Source: Linepithema humile (taxonomy: Eukaryota > Arthropoda > Insecta > Hymenoptera > Formicidae). From it: a DNA stretch of 64,000 nucleotides. Location of the stretch: positions 9,982,001-10,046,000 of the forward strand of contig NC_090130.1 of NCBI RefSeq assembly GCF_040581485.1. The letters are read 5' to 3'. A program made the position numbers and the translations under genes. A model generated the notes under the pieces. It worked only from the letters and a program-made list of their open reading frames with translations. It was not told where the DNA came from and made no database searches. Below, piece by piece: positions 10,663-22,758 of this stretch; position 1 is the first letter of the stretch, and the number at the start of each line of letters is the position of its first letter.

Positions 10663-11877
10663 TTAATATGAGTTATTGATACGTACGTAACTAGAAATGT
10701 AAGCAATGGAATATGCAGGTAATTTCAATATTACAAATATGCTCGAAACGAGAATAAGCATTTTTGTGATCTTATCCTGAAGCATTTTATCCCTAGAAAT
10801 CTGACAATGAGTTCTCTCATTAGAAGAATCGGACACTATAATCAAGGTTTTGCGAACACGATTTTGCTGGTAAATGTGGTATCCGATCAGAGTATTGCAG
10901 ATTACTATCACAATAGCGGGTAGAGTAAATATTATAATAGAATCTATAATCTGCCTTATGGGTATAAATCCATTCTGTTTTTCAAAATTGGAATATTTGT
11001 ACACATCAAAAATATTTATTATTTTTTTATGTATTGTTTCATACAGCATGATCCAAAAAATTAAAAAAAAATTTTAAATGCTGTTCAAAATCGCTAGTCC
11101 CGTCAATACGATCACTACAATTTTTGCTCGTTTCACAGTGCACCAGGATCGACGCAGAAGCGGATACTTTATCACTATATATCTCTCGATGGTAAAGGCT
11201 AGTATAAGCCACACACTCAAGAACTCGGAGAAGAAGAACAGAAAGTCTACGAAGATATATAACCAAATAATTTCTTTCTGGATTTATATAATCCAATAAA
11301 AAGAGCCAGTCAATAATTAATATCATTGAATAGGCAATGTCGCTTATTGCAAGCATGCCCAAGTAGATGTTGGACGAGAAAGAACGCATCTTTTTACGAA
11401 AGAGCACAGTGGTGGACAAACAGTTTCCTAAAGGACCAAAAATAATAAAAATTAACAGACTATATTTTCTGATATTTGAAATGGTTTCAAATTATCTACA
11501 AATACATGGTATAGCTCAGAAAAAAAATATAATTTATTTATGACGTGAGTGATGGAAAAATGTCTGCTTACAATGTCTTCGTTACATAAATCTTTGAAAT
11601 TTTTAATTCTACTTATGTTTACAAGTGAATGAAGCGTCATGATACGTATATACTGTTGACATTTTGAATATGATAATCGGCCCTGTTTTGCAAACTTTCG
11701 TCAAGATCTCTTTCATTGTTACAAACATGCAATCGTAGTTTGTGTTTAGATATACTGGAATAATCTTTGCCGAGATTATTTTCAAAAAACATCCTTGCGT
11801 ATGTTTGTGGATTGTTTGCAACAGTTGCTTATGAGATAAAGAGCAAAAAGCGATATAATCAAGTTGCATCTTGCGTC
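10663..11877 (-). pseudogene. Class A (peptide-type) GPCR pseudogene
   Basis: Read on the minus strand across several frames. An acceptor (TTTTTCAG) precedes ATG 11869. TM1 holds GPLGNC (about 11455-11410). TM2 is in the stretch SNIYLGMLAISDIAYS. TM3 ends in FTIERYIVIKYPLLRR, an E/DRY motif with ERY at about 11187-11179. TM5-TM6 follow in a frame containing KMLILVSSIFVILKLP. The seventh helix with NPxxY is absent: the frame stops at 10663. Frame shifts are needed near 11640, 11470, 11275 and 11060, so the gene is dead. The layout is that of an insect neuropeptide receptor; the ligand cannot be told. Confidence 0.8.
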
Positions 11878-12062
11878 TGAAAAACGTTATAACGTTATTT
11901 TATATATTATTTATTAATACCTTGCATATAAATTTTATTTATCAATATATTTATTGAAATTTTTTTTAATATTAAAAAAATAAAATATACGAAATATACA
12001 AAATATATACAATATTTTAAAGATTTAAAGAGTAAAATGTCTTATTTACTATCTCACTTACC

Positions 12063-12186
12063 AAAGAGTCGTTAAAAATTTTGAAGCCTACGAATATAGG
12101 GGTTACAAACTCTCAGCAATTCCCCGATTTTACTTGTTCAACAGCTAAACACTAACGATTGCAAAAGACTGAATGTCGAGACGACT
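12063..12186 (-). other. Likely 5' untranslated exon of the GPCR gene
   Basis: On the minus strand this right-arm segment ends in ACGACTCTTTG followed by GTAAGTG, a good splice donor facing the GPCR coding exon. The same segment occurs inverted at about 10200-10332 with its own GTAAGTG. The 5' limit is set here by the insertion at 12187. Confidence 0.45.
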
Positions 12187-13760
12187 CCCGAGTTGAAATT
12201 TAAAACCTACTATAAACCTCATACATGGTTATTTGTGCCTCTAATAATGTTCCTTGACCTACAAATTCTATCTTGAAAGTGTTATGTCTTCTTTTGGCCT
12301 TTCTTTAATCTTGTTGTCCTAGAAAACCCTTATTTTTATTGATGTTAAACATACAATTCCTACTTTCGTTCTTACAACTCCTACCTCTTTTGAATCTCCA
12401 AATCTTATCGAAATTTCTAGCAATAAAAATATTAATATTCAATCTATAATTGAGTTCAATTTCTATTATATCAGATTAATATAATAAATGTTATAATCAG
12501 AGACGGACTGGACAAGAGAGATACCGAGAAATTTCTCGGGGGGCCCTATGTTTTTGGGGACCCCAGTGGCCCCCAAATCCAAATTTTTTTTTTAAATTTT
12601 TTATGCAAGAAATTAATAATCTAAATTCTAAATTATCAGATTGCGACAGTTGAATAACGACGTGCTTTCCTTCTCTAACCAAGATAGCGCTGAGCACGAG
12701 TTAGCGTTAGTCAACTATCTGTAGTGCGTCACTGTCTTTCGTGTTCTCCTTTCATTTTTTTTTATAATTCGTCTGAAAGGTTATGGCAACTGACAATTTA
12801 TAAAAGAATATTTACTAAAAGCCAAAGAAATATTATTTTATTATTAAATAAAATACATGCACTATACATGGTTATTTATTTTACGTATGCTACCTTTACT
12901 ACAATACAAAAAAATTTACAATAAAAACAACAACAAACAAATTAAAGGACAAAATATCTCCAAATTTCATTAAAACACGTTTGACCTTGAACTAAAAAAA
13001 TTTTTTGCCGCGGCGCTTTAGAGTGGGGGCCTTTTTTACAAATTTTCTCGATGGGCCCTGGTGTTCCAATCCGACCCTGGTTATAATATGAAATAAATAA
13101 TAACAAATGAATAGTAAAAAATATTTTTAAAAATTAAGTGCAACTCAGTATTATATTTAGTATTATAAATAACTAAAAATTTATTCGAATAAACAAAAAA
13201 CAATTAAAATTCAAAATTTTATTTAATATTTTATTACATATCTGACCTATAATTCGAAATTATTTAATATTCTATTACCACATTTACTTTATTTATATTT
13301 AATGCATATCTTAATTTCAATAAGCGCAATACATTAATTATGTAATTTACTTAACTGCAGATAGATATGTATGAGATAAGTAAATATTATTTATATAATA
13401 TTTGCTTATAGTAGCCTATTTACAGTTAAGCAAATTATAATAATTAATATATTGTTTATTGAAATCAAGATACATTAAATGCAAGTAGAGTATATGAGAT
13501 AATAGATTATTAAGTAATTTTGAATATTTATTTTCTAGAAATACATATTTATAGAACCTGAAGCCTTTTTAGAGGTTCTCAGTAGATACTCTTTTGAGCT
13601 TCCACATGGAAAAAACGGCAATAAGTAACAATTTTTAGTATCAAAGGAGGTCAATAGCCAATGTAATGTTATATCTATATATATGAATTAAAGCTTACAT
13701 TGGTTCTCCAAATTCGACAAAACTTGTAGGTTTAATCTAGGCTAAAAATTTCGACTCGGG
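12187..13760. mobile_element. CCCGAG-ended DNA element carrying a nested hAT MITE
   Basis: Terminal inverted repeats CCCGAGTTGAAATTT and AAATTTCGACTCGGG. It is flanked by CT on both sides; the inverted left arm (about 10205-10225) shows the uninterrupted target. Outside the nested insertion it is almost the same as 55013-56000. No coding frame, so it is non-autonomous. Confidence 0.85.
12498..13079. mobile_element. hAT-type MITE, 582 bp
   Basis: Ends CAGAGACGGACTGG and CCAATCCGACCCTG, flanked by the 8-bp duplication GTTATAAT (12490-12497 and 13080-13087). The unoccupied site, GTTATAAT once, is seen in the sister copy at about 55316. Eight-base duplications and CAG..CTG ends are the hAT signature. 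Confidence 0.92.
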
Positions 13761-14310
13761 CTGACTTGAACGACAATATTATTTTTTTCTGGAAGTTTGT
13801 GGCTTACCAAAATAATTATCATTTTGACTATAATATTGCCCATATCCGTTGACAAATGAGTTTCTGGAAAAACCTGTCGCACTACGAAAATATTAATATT
13901 ATCATTAAAAGAAGCAATAAATATTACTAAAATAATACATAAAATTTATTAGGAGGATTGTTTACTATTTTTCTTTTATGTAAGATATTATAGCAAATAT
14001 AGTTTTTTATTAGCATAATATAATAATTATGATGACATGGTAATTCTAGTCATTGTATATAACGTATAAATGACTTGAACAATAAAATATTTTATTTTGT
14101 GCTGTATAATTAACATTTTATTTTTAGTTTTATTAAGATTTAGACACTTATATTATTGTGTTACTATTTTATGAAAATTTTGATACTAATATTTGTTTTA
14201 ACATTGGAATAATATTACGGCGCATATTACTGGGTTGATGATTGCTCTCTCGTTTTAACAACTATTTTCGACACCAGATACAAATTCACTATTAGTCATT
14301 AATCTGAGTA

Positions 14311-15020
14311 TATTACTCAAAAATGCTCACAATATGAAAAAAAGCAATATGTATATGTAACAAATGAAAATTGACAAGTTATGTTTAGAAGCGTTTGTTA
14401 CACAGAATAAAATAACATGCACATGTGTAGTAAGTAAAATTATTAAACGTACGTAATAATGTATTTGTACATTAATACATTAATTGATATAGATATTTGT
14501 GATATGATAATATGTAAATAGTATGTTATACGTTTTTGGTAGGTTTTTCCTTTTTAGAAAATATTCTTGTAATGAATAGACATGTTATTTTTATAACTTT
14601 AATGGTAAATAATGAAATAAATTTTAGGTGGAACTGCGTGGCAACAAAATAATTTAGCACTTAAAAAAAACGAATACAAAGCTTATTCAGTATTAATATA
14701 AGCAAAGAGAAAAGTATAAACCACAAAAAATGACAAGTACCGAAACGTACGAAAAGTAGAAAATGCATGCAAATTTTATACGACATTATTTTCTTTTTTA
14801 ATGTACGACTTCTCTTCTCAGGTGTTTATTCTCTTCTAATAACGTTAACCAATCTAACAAACGTATTCTACGAGCTTTCCATAATTGACAAAGTTCGATC
14901 ATTTCCGATCGCACACCAGCGCTGCTAATTTGTACAAAATTACATGTTTACCTATTGGCTAATACGGATACGAATTAGATAACTTACTTTCTAACAAAAA
15001 CAAATTATCTTTGTATTATA
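14311..15020. other. AT-rich spacer without visible features
   Basis: No open frame or repeat structure that I can support. Confidence 0.5.
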
Positions 15021-15028
15021 ATCTATGA

Positions 15029-15453
15029 CAGGCCTCGGAATTATTTCATCTTTTCAGCTGATTCTCGTGATATACGCCTCCTTTCCTCTCTTCACCGCGC
15101 GCGCGACAGCCGCTAGGACCAGCGCCGCCGAGCGTTAGGAGCGGCGCTATCCGATTAATGTTAAAAAAATTTATTAAAAATATTTTTTTCCTCAATAGCA
15201 ATAGTACCTCATGGGTGACGTGGAAATCTATTGAAATATTTTCACATAATAAATTTAAAAATAAAAAAAATATTTTTAATAAATTTTTTTAACTTTTAAT
15301 GATCAAGGGAGAAGAACCAAACATTTATCGGATAGCGCCGCTCCTAACGCTCGGCGGCGTTGGCCCTAGCGGCTGCCGCGCGCGCGGTGAAGAGAGGAAA
15401 GGAGGCGTATACCACGAGAATTGGCTGAAAAGATGAAATAATTCCAAGGCCCG
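15029..15453. mobile_element. hAT-type foldback MITE, 425 bp
   Basis: Ends CAGGCCTCGGAATT and AATTCCAAGGCCCG, flanked by the 8-bp duplication ATCTATGA (15021-15028 and 15454-15461). About 140-bp GC-rich inverted arms (CGCGCGCG, GAGCGGCGCT) surround an AT-rich centre. It carries no gene. Confidence 0.92.
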
Positions 15454-15755
15454 ATCTATGATGTGACAATTCATTTATTTCGAATAACTCAATCAACACT
15501 TTTTTTAGATTACATAGGCCCACATTCATTAATAGAATTGTTAAACATGTAGTTTTCTTTACAGTGCGCTAAAATATTTGTACATACTATCTATACATAT
15601 GCATCATAGATTTTTTTAGTTGTTATTTTTAACTTACTTTTAACATTTTTAATGCAATAATATATGTAACAATCTTATTTAACTATTTGCCGCTAACTAT
15701 ATTCCTATGAAGTTATAATGTGTGACTATATTATAATCTTTCTCGTATATGTATA

Positions 15756-16013
15756 CACGGTGCGGTCCAAAAGTTTTAGGACTGAATTTTTCACGACAGT
15801 ATTACTAGCGTTACACACCGGGACGCAGCAGAACTATGCACTAGAAACCTTTATTAACAATTATGCTAAGTGGCGCTAGTGTGAATTCAATTGTCATTTA
15901 ACGAAGACACTTTGTGTAATTGATGTTTAATGATCCCGGTCACATTAATAATGGATACGAAGGAAGAACAACAAATCGCAATAAAGTTTTGTTCTAAAAC
16001 CGGACTAAGGCAA
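15756..16013 (+). pseudogene. mariner 5' fragment
   Basis: A mariner-like end (CACGGTGCGGTCCAAAAGT) is followed by an untranslated leader and ATG 15952. The frame reads MDTKEEQQIAIKFC, the first helix of a mariner transposase. It breaks off after about 20 residues where hAT-derived sequence begins. Confidence 0.65.
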
Positions 16014-16054
16014 TTAAACCACCTTACTTCCACCTTACTTTCATCTTTCATTTT

Positions 16055-16994
16055 AATAGATGGAACTCGACTTTTGATTCTATACTACAACTAGTAACAC
16101 TTTTGAAAAATAATTCCGAAAAAATTAATCAATGTCTCGATTATTGCAATTTGCAAAGACTAACAGAAAACGAAATTAAATTTATAGAAGAATATTGTCA
16201 GGTACGTCTATAGATAGATTGTATTATGTATACATTTAGTGAATTTCTTTCATTTTTTTTTGTTTTTGGATTAGACAATGAAACCTTTGGCACAAGCCTT
16301 AGATATATTACAAAGTGAGTCAAGGATGTATATGGGATACTTATTACCAGTCTTAAAAACTTTACAAGAAAAATTAGAAAAACTCAACAAAAATGGATTT
16401 ACTAATTGCCAGTCACTAATTACAGCTATTTAACAAGGTTTAAAAAAAAAGTAATTTGTTAATTTAATTAACACGCATGTATTTATTATTTTTTAATACA
16501 AAACAATATTTATTCATTGATTCTGAACATATAATTTTAGATTTTTTACATTATTTAAAAAAAAAGAGCTAATCATCGCAAGTTGTTTGCACCCAAAATT
16601 CAAGTTGAACTGGATAAATGGAGAAGAAAGGAAACTTGCTAAAAATTATTTAGAAGACTTATTAGGAATCCGTTCTAATGAAAGTTCCCCAAATCTTGAT
16701 GAAAACCTTGACGATGACTTTTTTGCTTTTAACCAGCAAACAAAAGAAGTCGAGTCTGCACAAGAAGAATTGCATCGATTCTTAAAATCAAATAATTGCA
16801 ATATCAGTATGTTAAATGATTATACCGCAATTAAAAAACTCTTTATTAAATACAACACGGCACTTTCGAGTAGTGCATTTGTTGAACGAATGTTCAGCGT
16901 CGGTGGTTCTGTAATAACGCCACAAAGAGGACATCTTCACAATGACATAATAGAATATCAAATTTTTTTAAAAATTAATAAACATTTTTATTAA
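16055..16994 (+). pseudogene. hAT transposase pseudogene, C-terminal half
   Basis: Three exon-like pieces that keep phase through two GT..AG introns (16202-16274 and about 16451-16540). The first contains RWNSTFDSI, the conserved hAT core motif. The second contains TMKPLAQALDILQ and is broken by TAA at 16431-16433. The third holds IIASCLHPKFKLNW and the C-terminal dimerisation domain (SSSAFVERMFSVGGSVI, then PQRGHLHNDIIEYQIFLKIN). The BED zinc finger and the first catalytic residues are missing. It is homologous to ZBED/hAT transposases and cannot be active. Confidence 0.85.
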
Positions 16995-17071
16995 AATTTT
17001 GGATATATATATTAAAAAATTATTTTATTATATATGTTGTTGTAATGTAACACATTGTACACATTGTACAC

Positions 17072-18771
17072 TGTACGGTAATCACGTTCCTAAAATAAAT
17101 TATTGATTTGGATTATTAATTTGTATTCGCGTTCTCGCGACAGACTGCCCGTCGAGCGCCCCCTCTCTAGTTACTCTTCGTTACCATTTTGTGTTGCGTT
17201 TCTTTTTCCTGCCGCTTTAGGATGCGCCCACTTTCATTTTATTATTACTCACTCGTTTTCTGAAAATTACGCATATTGTAAGGCGGCCACGTGTCCTTGA
17301 AGAACAAAATAAAATATTCTAAAGTAGAGAAGAAATCATCATTATTTCTCGTCCACACCGTTACACGAAGCAATCTACCGTGAACACGTGTGGTAATTCC
17401 AGTTGCACATGAGGGAAGAAATAATATTGGTCCTTCGAGCCGGATAACCTCATATCCGCATTGTTCGACAAGGACAGCTGAGATCTCGCGACCAAGCGGG
17501 CAAGAATCCTCAGCCAGCAACGACAGGCCGCAACAGGAAAACATTTCTGGATTGCCAGCGGGACATCGCAGCGGGCACCCGGCACATAACCTACCATTTA
17601 AAGGTTTCCAAGGGATTCCGAACGACGTCTCAGAAACCCGTCGACCAAGGACGTCATCAACTCCCTCCAAGGACGGTGCTGCAGAAACGTAACATCATAC
17701 TTTTTTTGGTGGCCTGTGGGAGGTAGCGATCAAGTCCGCGAAACACCATTTAAATCGCGTTGTTGGTAAGGCTCATTTAACATTCGAAGAAATGCAAACC
17801 GCTCTCGGTGAAATAGAGGCTCTATTGAATTCACGCCCTCTCACAGCCCTGAGCGCCAATCCAAATGATCTAGCTTATTTAAGTCCGGGTCATTTTTTAA
17901 TTGGCACTGCTATGAATAGTATCCCTTGCCACGATCTAGGCGACGTAAACGAAAATCGCTTGATGCGGTGGCAACGCGTGGAGCAATTAAGACAACACTT
18001 TTGGCGTCGATGGAGCGTTGAGTACCTCCATTCCTTACAGGTTCGCTCGAAATGGAAATCTGACAAGGGAACTCAATTAAGGATAAATCACCTGATGCTT
18101 ATAAAACAGCAGGATTTGTCTCCTCTGCATTGGCTACTAGGTCGTATTCAAGAAATTCACGTTGGAGCAGACGGTGTTGCACGAACTGCAACCGTAAAAA
18201 CTGCCAAGGGGGTCTTTACGAGACCACTAACCAAGCTAGCGATTTTACCAATCGATCCGTCGGACTCAATTTCTTAATTTCACTCTAAGTTGTATTTGTG
18301 TAATCCACGCATCTATATGATCCAATTAGTTGTTAAGTCAAGTGCATTATTATTAAGGACTATGTCTGTTAACAAGATTCATTTAGTTTTGAAGACGAAT
18401 TCTTCAAGGCGGGCGGCGTGTACGGTAATCACGTTCCTAAAATAAGTTATTGATTTGGATTATTAATTTGTATTCGCGCTCTCGCGACAGACTGCCCGTC
18501 GAGCGTTCTCTTTAGTTACTCTTCGTTACCATTTTGTGTTGCGTTTTTTTTTCCTGCCGCTTTAGGATGCGCCCACTTCCGTTTTATTATTACTCACTCG
18601 TTTTCTGAAAATTACGCATATTGTAAGGCAGTCACGTGTCCTTGAAGAACAAAATAAAATATTCTAAAGTAGAGAAGAAATCATCATTATTTCTCGTCCA
18701 CACCGTTACACGAAGCAATCTACCGTGAACACGTGTGGTAATTCCAGTCGCACATGAGCGAAGAAATAACA
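17072..18771 (+). mobile_element. BEL/Pao retrotransposon, internally deleted
   Basis: Two LTRs (17072-17426, 355 bp; 18419-18771, 353 bp) start TGTACGGTAATC and end in AATAATA and AATAACA. They are flanked by the 5-bp duplication TACAC (17067-17071, 18772-18776). A primer-binding-like TTGGTCCTTCGAGCCGG follows the first LTR. Only 992 bp lie between the LTRs, against several kb in a full element, so gag and most of pol are deleted. Confidence 0.92.
17703..18277 (+). pseudogene. BEL/Pao integrase C-terminal remnant
   Basis: The frame begins FFGGLWEVAIKSAKHHL, the end of the BEL integrase core. It continues through LGEIEALLNSRPLTAL and a DUF5641-type tail (YLSPGHFLIG, LRQHFWRRWSVEYL, WLLGRIQEIHVG), stopping at 18277. 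The upstream catalytic residues, RNase H and reverse transcriptase are gone. The remaining 190 codons are open, so the deletion looks recent or the piece has drifted little. This remnant has no activity of its own. Confidence 0.85.
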
Positions 18772-18776
18772 TACAC

Positions 18777-19339
18777 ATTGTGACACATTATTATAAAATA
18801 ATAAATTTATCAGTGTATTTAAGGATGTGATTTTTAATTCTTTTACCTCCACAAAATTGTCATGGAATTTGTCATATTAAGTGTAGATTCGATTTGTTAA
18901 ATAAATAGACGGATAAACGTATATATATTAATTTTGAAATTCAACAAAAATAAACAAATTCTCATTTAAAGAATGCACTGCCACCCAGTAATAAATTATC
19001 TTTGAGGATGATTATCATATAAGCATAAAAATGAGACTTTAAGAAGAACTGAAACATAAGTCTACGATTTTTTGGAAAGTTATGACTATTTGTGTGAAAT
19101 TTGTTAATTTTTAAACTGAAAAATCTAATTCTATAATTTTTATTCTAAGTGTATGATAATTTATTTTAAATTATTAATTAATTTAATATTTTAAATGTAT
19201 TTTAATTTTAAGTTTAAAACAATTGTGATTTATTACATATAAAATAATATAACACAAAATTAAGTACCTATGTAGTATATAATAAGTTAATAAATCTTGA
19301 AATGTAAGATTCTTATATTTAAAATAGTAGTGCACATTT
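18777..19339. other. AT-rich spacer
   Basis: No supported feature. Short minus-strand frames here have no recognisable motifs. Confidence 0.5.
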
Positions 19340-21304
19340 ATTGCAAAAATGTAACTGAAAAGTAACAACTCGTTACTTTTTAGAGTCAGTAACTTGCTTA
19401 GAACATATATACTGGAAGGGGCATAGCTGACTTGCCGTTGTCCTCAACATCTATCTATCCTTGTCTGTACATTTTATTGCAATACGCATGCGTCGATTAT
19501 GTTGATGTGTGTGATGACAAACTAGACAAGCTTATCTATGACAAGCCTTCTAATATAATCAAGTCTAAAGAAATAATCATAAAAAGGATACAAAACTAAT
19601 ACTATTTAAACATCAATAAAATTTTTAAATATTTTTTTATTATTTATTATAATAATTTTTATTGTACTAGTTACTATATATACAAAATATAATTAAAATA
19701 AGATAACAAACTTTAGAAGAGCGAGAATATTACATAATAATAAATATTACTTTTTTATTTTTCATTAATAATATATATTTTATATCAGTAACAGTGGGTT
19801 TGACGGACATATGTTGATGTCAAATTTTTTTCATGTTTGGTCTTGCTCCTCAAAGTTTAGAGGGACTGAGTTTAAAGTCCTAGTTTAGACGAGAGGGGAT
19901 GGTAACTCAAGCGTGCGGGGGGGGACTGCTTTCCGCCATATTGATGTAGCGATTCTCACACAGAGATTCTGTGTCTGTGACATGGTTACACTCGTGTAGT
20001 GGTGCCACTAGCATAACGAGTGACAAGCATAAAGAAATTAGGCGATTTTATTATTGTTGTATTATAAATTTTATAAAATACTTTAACTTTTATTACTCTG
20101 AGGATCTGCATACAGTAGACAAAATATTAGAAATAGCAATAAACATTTAATATTAAAAAGAGAAATTATTTTACATCTAACAAGAGAATAAAATATATTA
20201 ATTAGTTCCAATTCTTATTTCTTAATTTATGCATTAATTTTTTCTATTCTTTTTATTTTTAAAATAAATAATTCCAATTTCTTATTTCTAATATTTAATA
20301 ATTATTTCTATTTCTATTTCCTATTTTGTTTATTGTGCGCAGGATTTGACTTTCATTTCTCACATATACGCAAATAGTGAGTTCTATGTGTGGTGATTAC
20401 TAAACGAATATGGCGGCCTCCCCCCCGCCGCAAACGTGCTCCCCCGGTACAGCTTGTGCACCGTCCCTCTATTCCTTAGTCCGTGACTATATACCATACT
20501 GGAACGCCTTTGTTTTCGACCGGTTAGATGGAGATAGCTGTTTGGACCCGGATCTCTCTATCTAACCAACAGTTGTGGTCACGTGTTCACAGCTACTATT
20601 AGTCGAGAGTAGACGAAATAGAAAGAGAAATCCGGTACTGAGTCACTGCCTTGTCTGACCGTTTTGTCGAATGGAGGGGGTAGCCTGTGCTCGTTCCAGT
20701 ATGGTATAGGCTGCGTTCCCATTTCGTCTCACTCAGTGCAGTATCCAGTGGCCGCCATTTTGCTGGATACTGCACTGGAGAAGCGTTCCCAAATTACTGG
20801 ACTGGCTAGTGACAATCGTACCTCGTTCAGAATGTCGTCGGCCGGGAAATGTAAATAGTTTATCCTGTACATCCTGTATATAATTATTGTTCATTACAGT
20901 ATTTGTTTTTGGTTATGTGCATCATTATTTTTATTTTATTTCGCAAGACTATTATTACATATTACTACATATTATTATATATAATTTATAATATATTGCA
21001 ATTATATTATAATATAACTTAAAGAATAAATTGTTATAATCAAATTTTCAAATGCCTTCCACCTATTTTAAATTTTTCTACTTTCAACTTAAGCGGTTAT
21101 TCATTCGCGCAAGCGCATTAACCGATTTCGTACAGACAAGGATAGATAGATGTAGGGGACACTTTTGTTATGTATATTTAGATAGGCTATGTCCCTTCCA
21201 GTATATATGTTCTAAGGTAACTTGTAACTGTAACTAGTTCTTTTTCAGTGAAAAAAACTGTAACTTTAACTAGATACTTTTACAAAATAACTTTCCCAAC
21301 CCTG
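19340..21304. mobile_element. Degenerate hAT-like element with inverted arms
   Basis: Arms at about 19395-19485 and 21130-21225 are inverse copies sharing AGAACATATATACTGGAAGG and CATCTATCTATCCTTGTCTG. The right end reads CCCAACCCTG (21295-21304), a hAT-style terminus. The left terminus is decayed. Inside are a smaller inverted pair (CCATACTGGAACG at about 20500, its complement at about 20690) and a 15-bp hairpin GTGCAGTATCCAG at about 20740-20780. No coding region. Confidence 0.55.
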
Positions 21305-21439
21305 GAAATCATTAATGCATGTCCGAAGAATATCCTATAAAGAATATTCCATAAACCTGCCCAGAATATGTTAAAATCAGCAGTAAAAATATATGACATA
21401 ACTGTTCACATCAGAGCTCGGAATTAGTTGCACATCTCG

Positions 21440-21533
21440 GGCCAATTCCCGAGACGACGCCTTCTGTTCCCCCACTACCGTCCGGCCGCTAGCGACCGAC
21501 CCAACGAGAAATGACCTATCCCAGTAAACCATT
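21440..21533. mobile_element. ACTGGG foldback element, single arm
   Basis: Reads GCCTTCTGTTCCCCCACTAC to CTATCCCAGT, matching one arm of the two-armed copy at 50607-50764, including the following AAACCATT. Confidence 0.7.
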
Positions 21534-21539
21534 TGATAT

Positions 21540-22289
21540 CCTACCCAGTAAGCAAGAAATCATTGATATAACGTTATTTTAACGATATTTAGTAATATGT
21601 AACATTGTTAAATATGTAGGTTTTAACATTCTAATCGACGTCATTATAAACAAACTTTGACACTGATTTTAAAGTTTTAATAACGTTGAAATGGGAGTGT
21701 CTTAATATTACGAATAATGTTGTGCAAATATTTATTATAAATTTAATATAATGTTTTTCATATAACATTAAATAAATGATTAGATTTAAACTTACTTTTA
21801 ACCTTATTTTATCATTATATCAACATTGACACAATATTAATATTTTATTATTTATTTTATATTCTTAGTAAATACAAAGTAACATAACATCAATGTTATA
21901 ATTTTCCACTCAATAAAGTGCAGCAAGGTATGTTATATTGCAGTTAAATGTTAAACAATTCAACAATGTAACTGCGATGTTATATATACCTTGGTGTACA
22001 TTATTGAGTGAGAAATTATAACATTGATGTTATGTTACTGTGTGTTTACTAGAAATATTAAATAAATAATAAAATATTAATATGGCGCCAATGTTGATAT
22101 AATGATAAAATAATTATTTAATTTTTATTATAATCAATAAATTATAAATTATTTTAAAAAGTTACTAAAATGTTTCAATATATATTTTTTATATGTAAGG
22201 ATGCAGAAAAAATCTTGGTACATTACCCGATGAGAATTATTTTATGGTCATCTTGCTAGGAAAACGAAACAAATTATTGTCAGGCAGTA
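21540..22289. repeat. AT-rich region with an inverted-repeat MITE
   Basis: Arms at about 21883-21960 and 21965-22045 share GTAACATAACATCAATGTTA. The element starts just after CCCAGTAAGC, another CCCAG-type terminus (about 21544). No gene. Confidence 0.6.
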
Positions 22290-22293
22290 TATA

Positions 22294-22754
22294 CAGGGTG
22301 TCTGGCAATAATCGCCCCACCGGTCATATACAGGTAGAGGAGGTCAAATCGAGTAGAAAAGTCCTTTACCATTTTTTAATTTTCATAATAAGTACTGAGT
22401 AATTAACGAAAAAAGATCGGCGAATCCGCGCGAGTAAAGCGCGCGCGGTGAGAAGGACGTCCCACTGCTACGCGATCACTAGGACACAAGGATCTAGCGT
22501 TACGCGCCGCTCGTATGTTGCCATTGTCATTTGTAGAGCGCTCCTCCCAACGCTTCATCGCGCGCCTAGTGATCGCATAGCAGTGGGATGTCCTTCTCGC
22601 TGCGCGCGCTTTACTTGCACGGATTCACCAATCTTTTTTCGTTAATTACTTGGTACATATTACAAAAATCAAAAAATGGTAAAGGACTTTTCTACTCGAT
22701 TTGACCTCCTCTACCTGTATATGACCGGTGGGGCGATTATTGCCAGACACCCTG
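22294..22754. mobile_element. Foldback element type A, 461 bp
   Basis: Near-perfect inverted arms of over 150 bp. The ends are CAGGGTGTCTGGCAATAATC and its complement, flanked by TATA on both sides. The centre is GC-rich and itself inverted. Open frames here are mirror artefacts. Confidence 0.92.
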
Positions 22755-22758
22755 TATA

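Larger units (their letters stand above)
9670..14310. repeat. Long inverted duplication flanking a GPCR pseudogene
   Basis: The left arm is about 9670-10440. The right arm runs from about 11960 to 14310, once the 1574-bp insertion at 12187-13760 is removed. Shared stretches in inverse orientation include the region with GCAAAAGACT and GTCTCGAC, the GTTTGTGGCTTACC stretch, and the outer GAGAGAGCAAT / GAGGGAGCAAT ends. The arms differ at many positions, so the duplication is not recent. Both arms carry the same apparent exon end followed by GTAAGTG, and homology continues into the presumed intron. It could be an inverted duplication of a gene's 5' region or a long-TIR element that captured a gene. 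Confidence 0.7.

Noticed and set aside
11609..11869. Independent 86-residue minus-strand protein
   Set aside because: It lies directly in front of the GPCR pseudogene after a splice acceptor and overlaps its next frame, so it is better read as the decayed N-terminus.
12497..12924. 66-codon frames in and beside the hAT MITE
   Set aside because: They cross element borders and have no motif; the region is a non-autonomous element.
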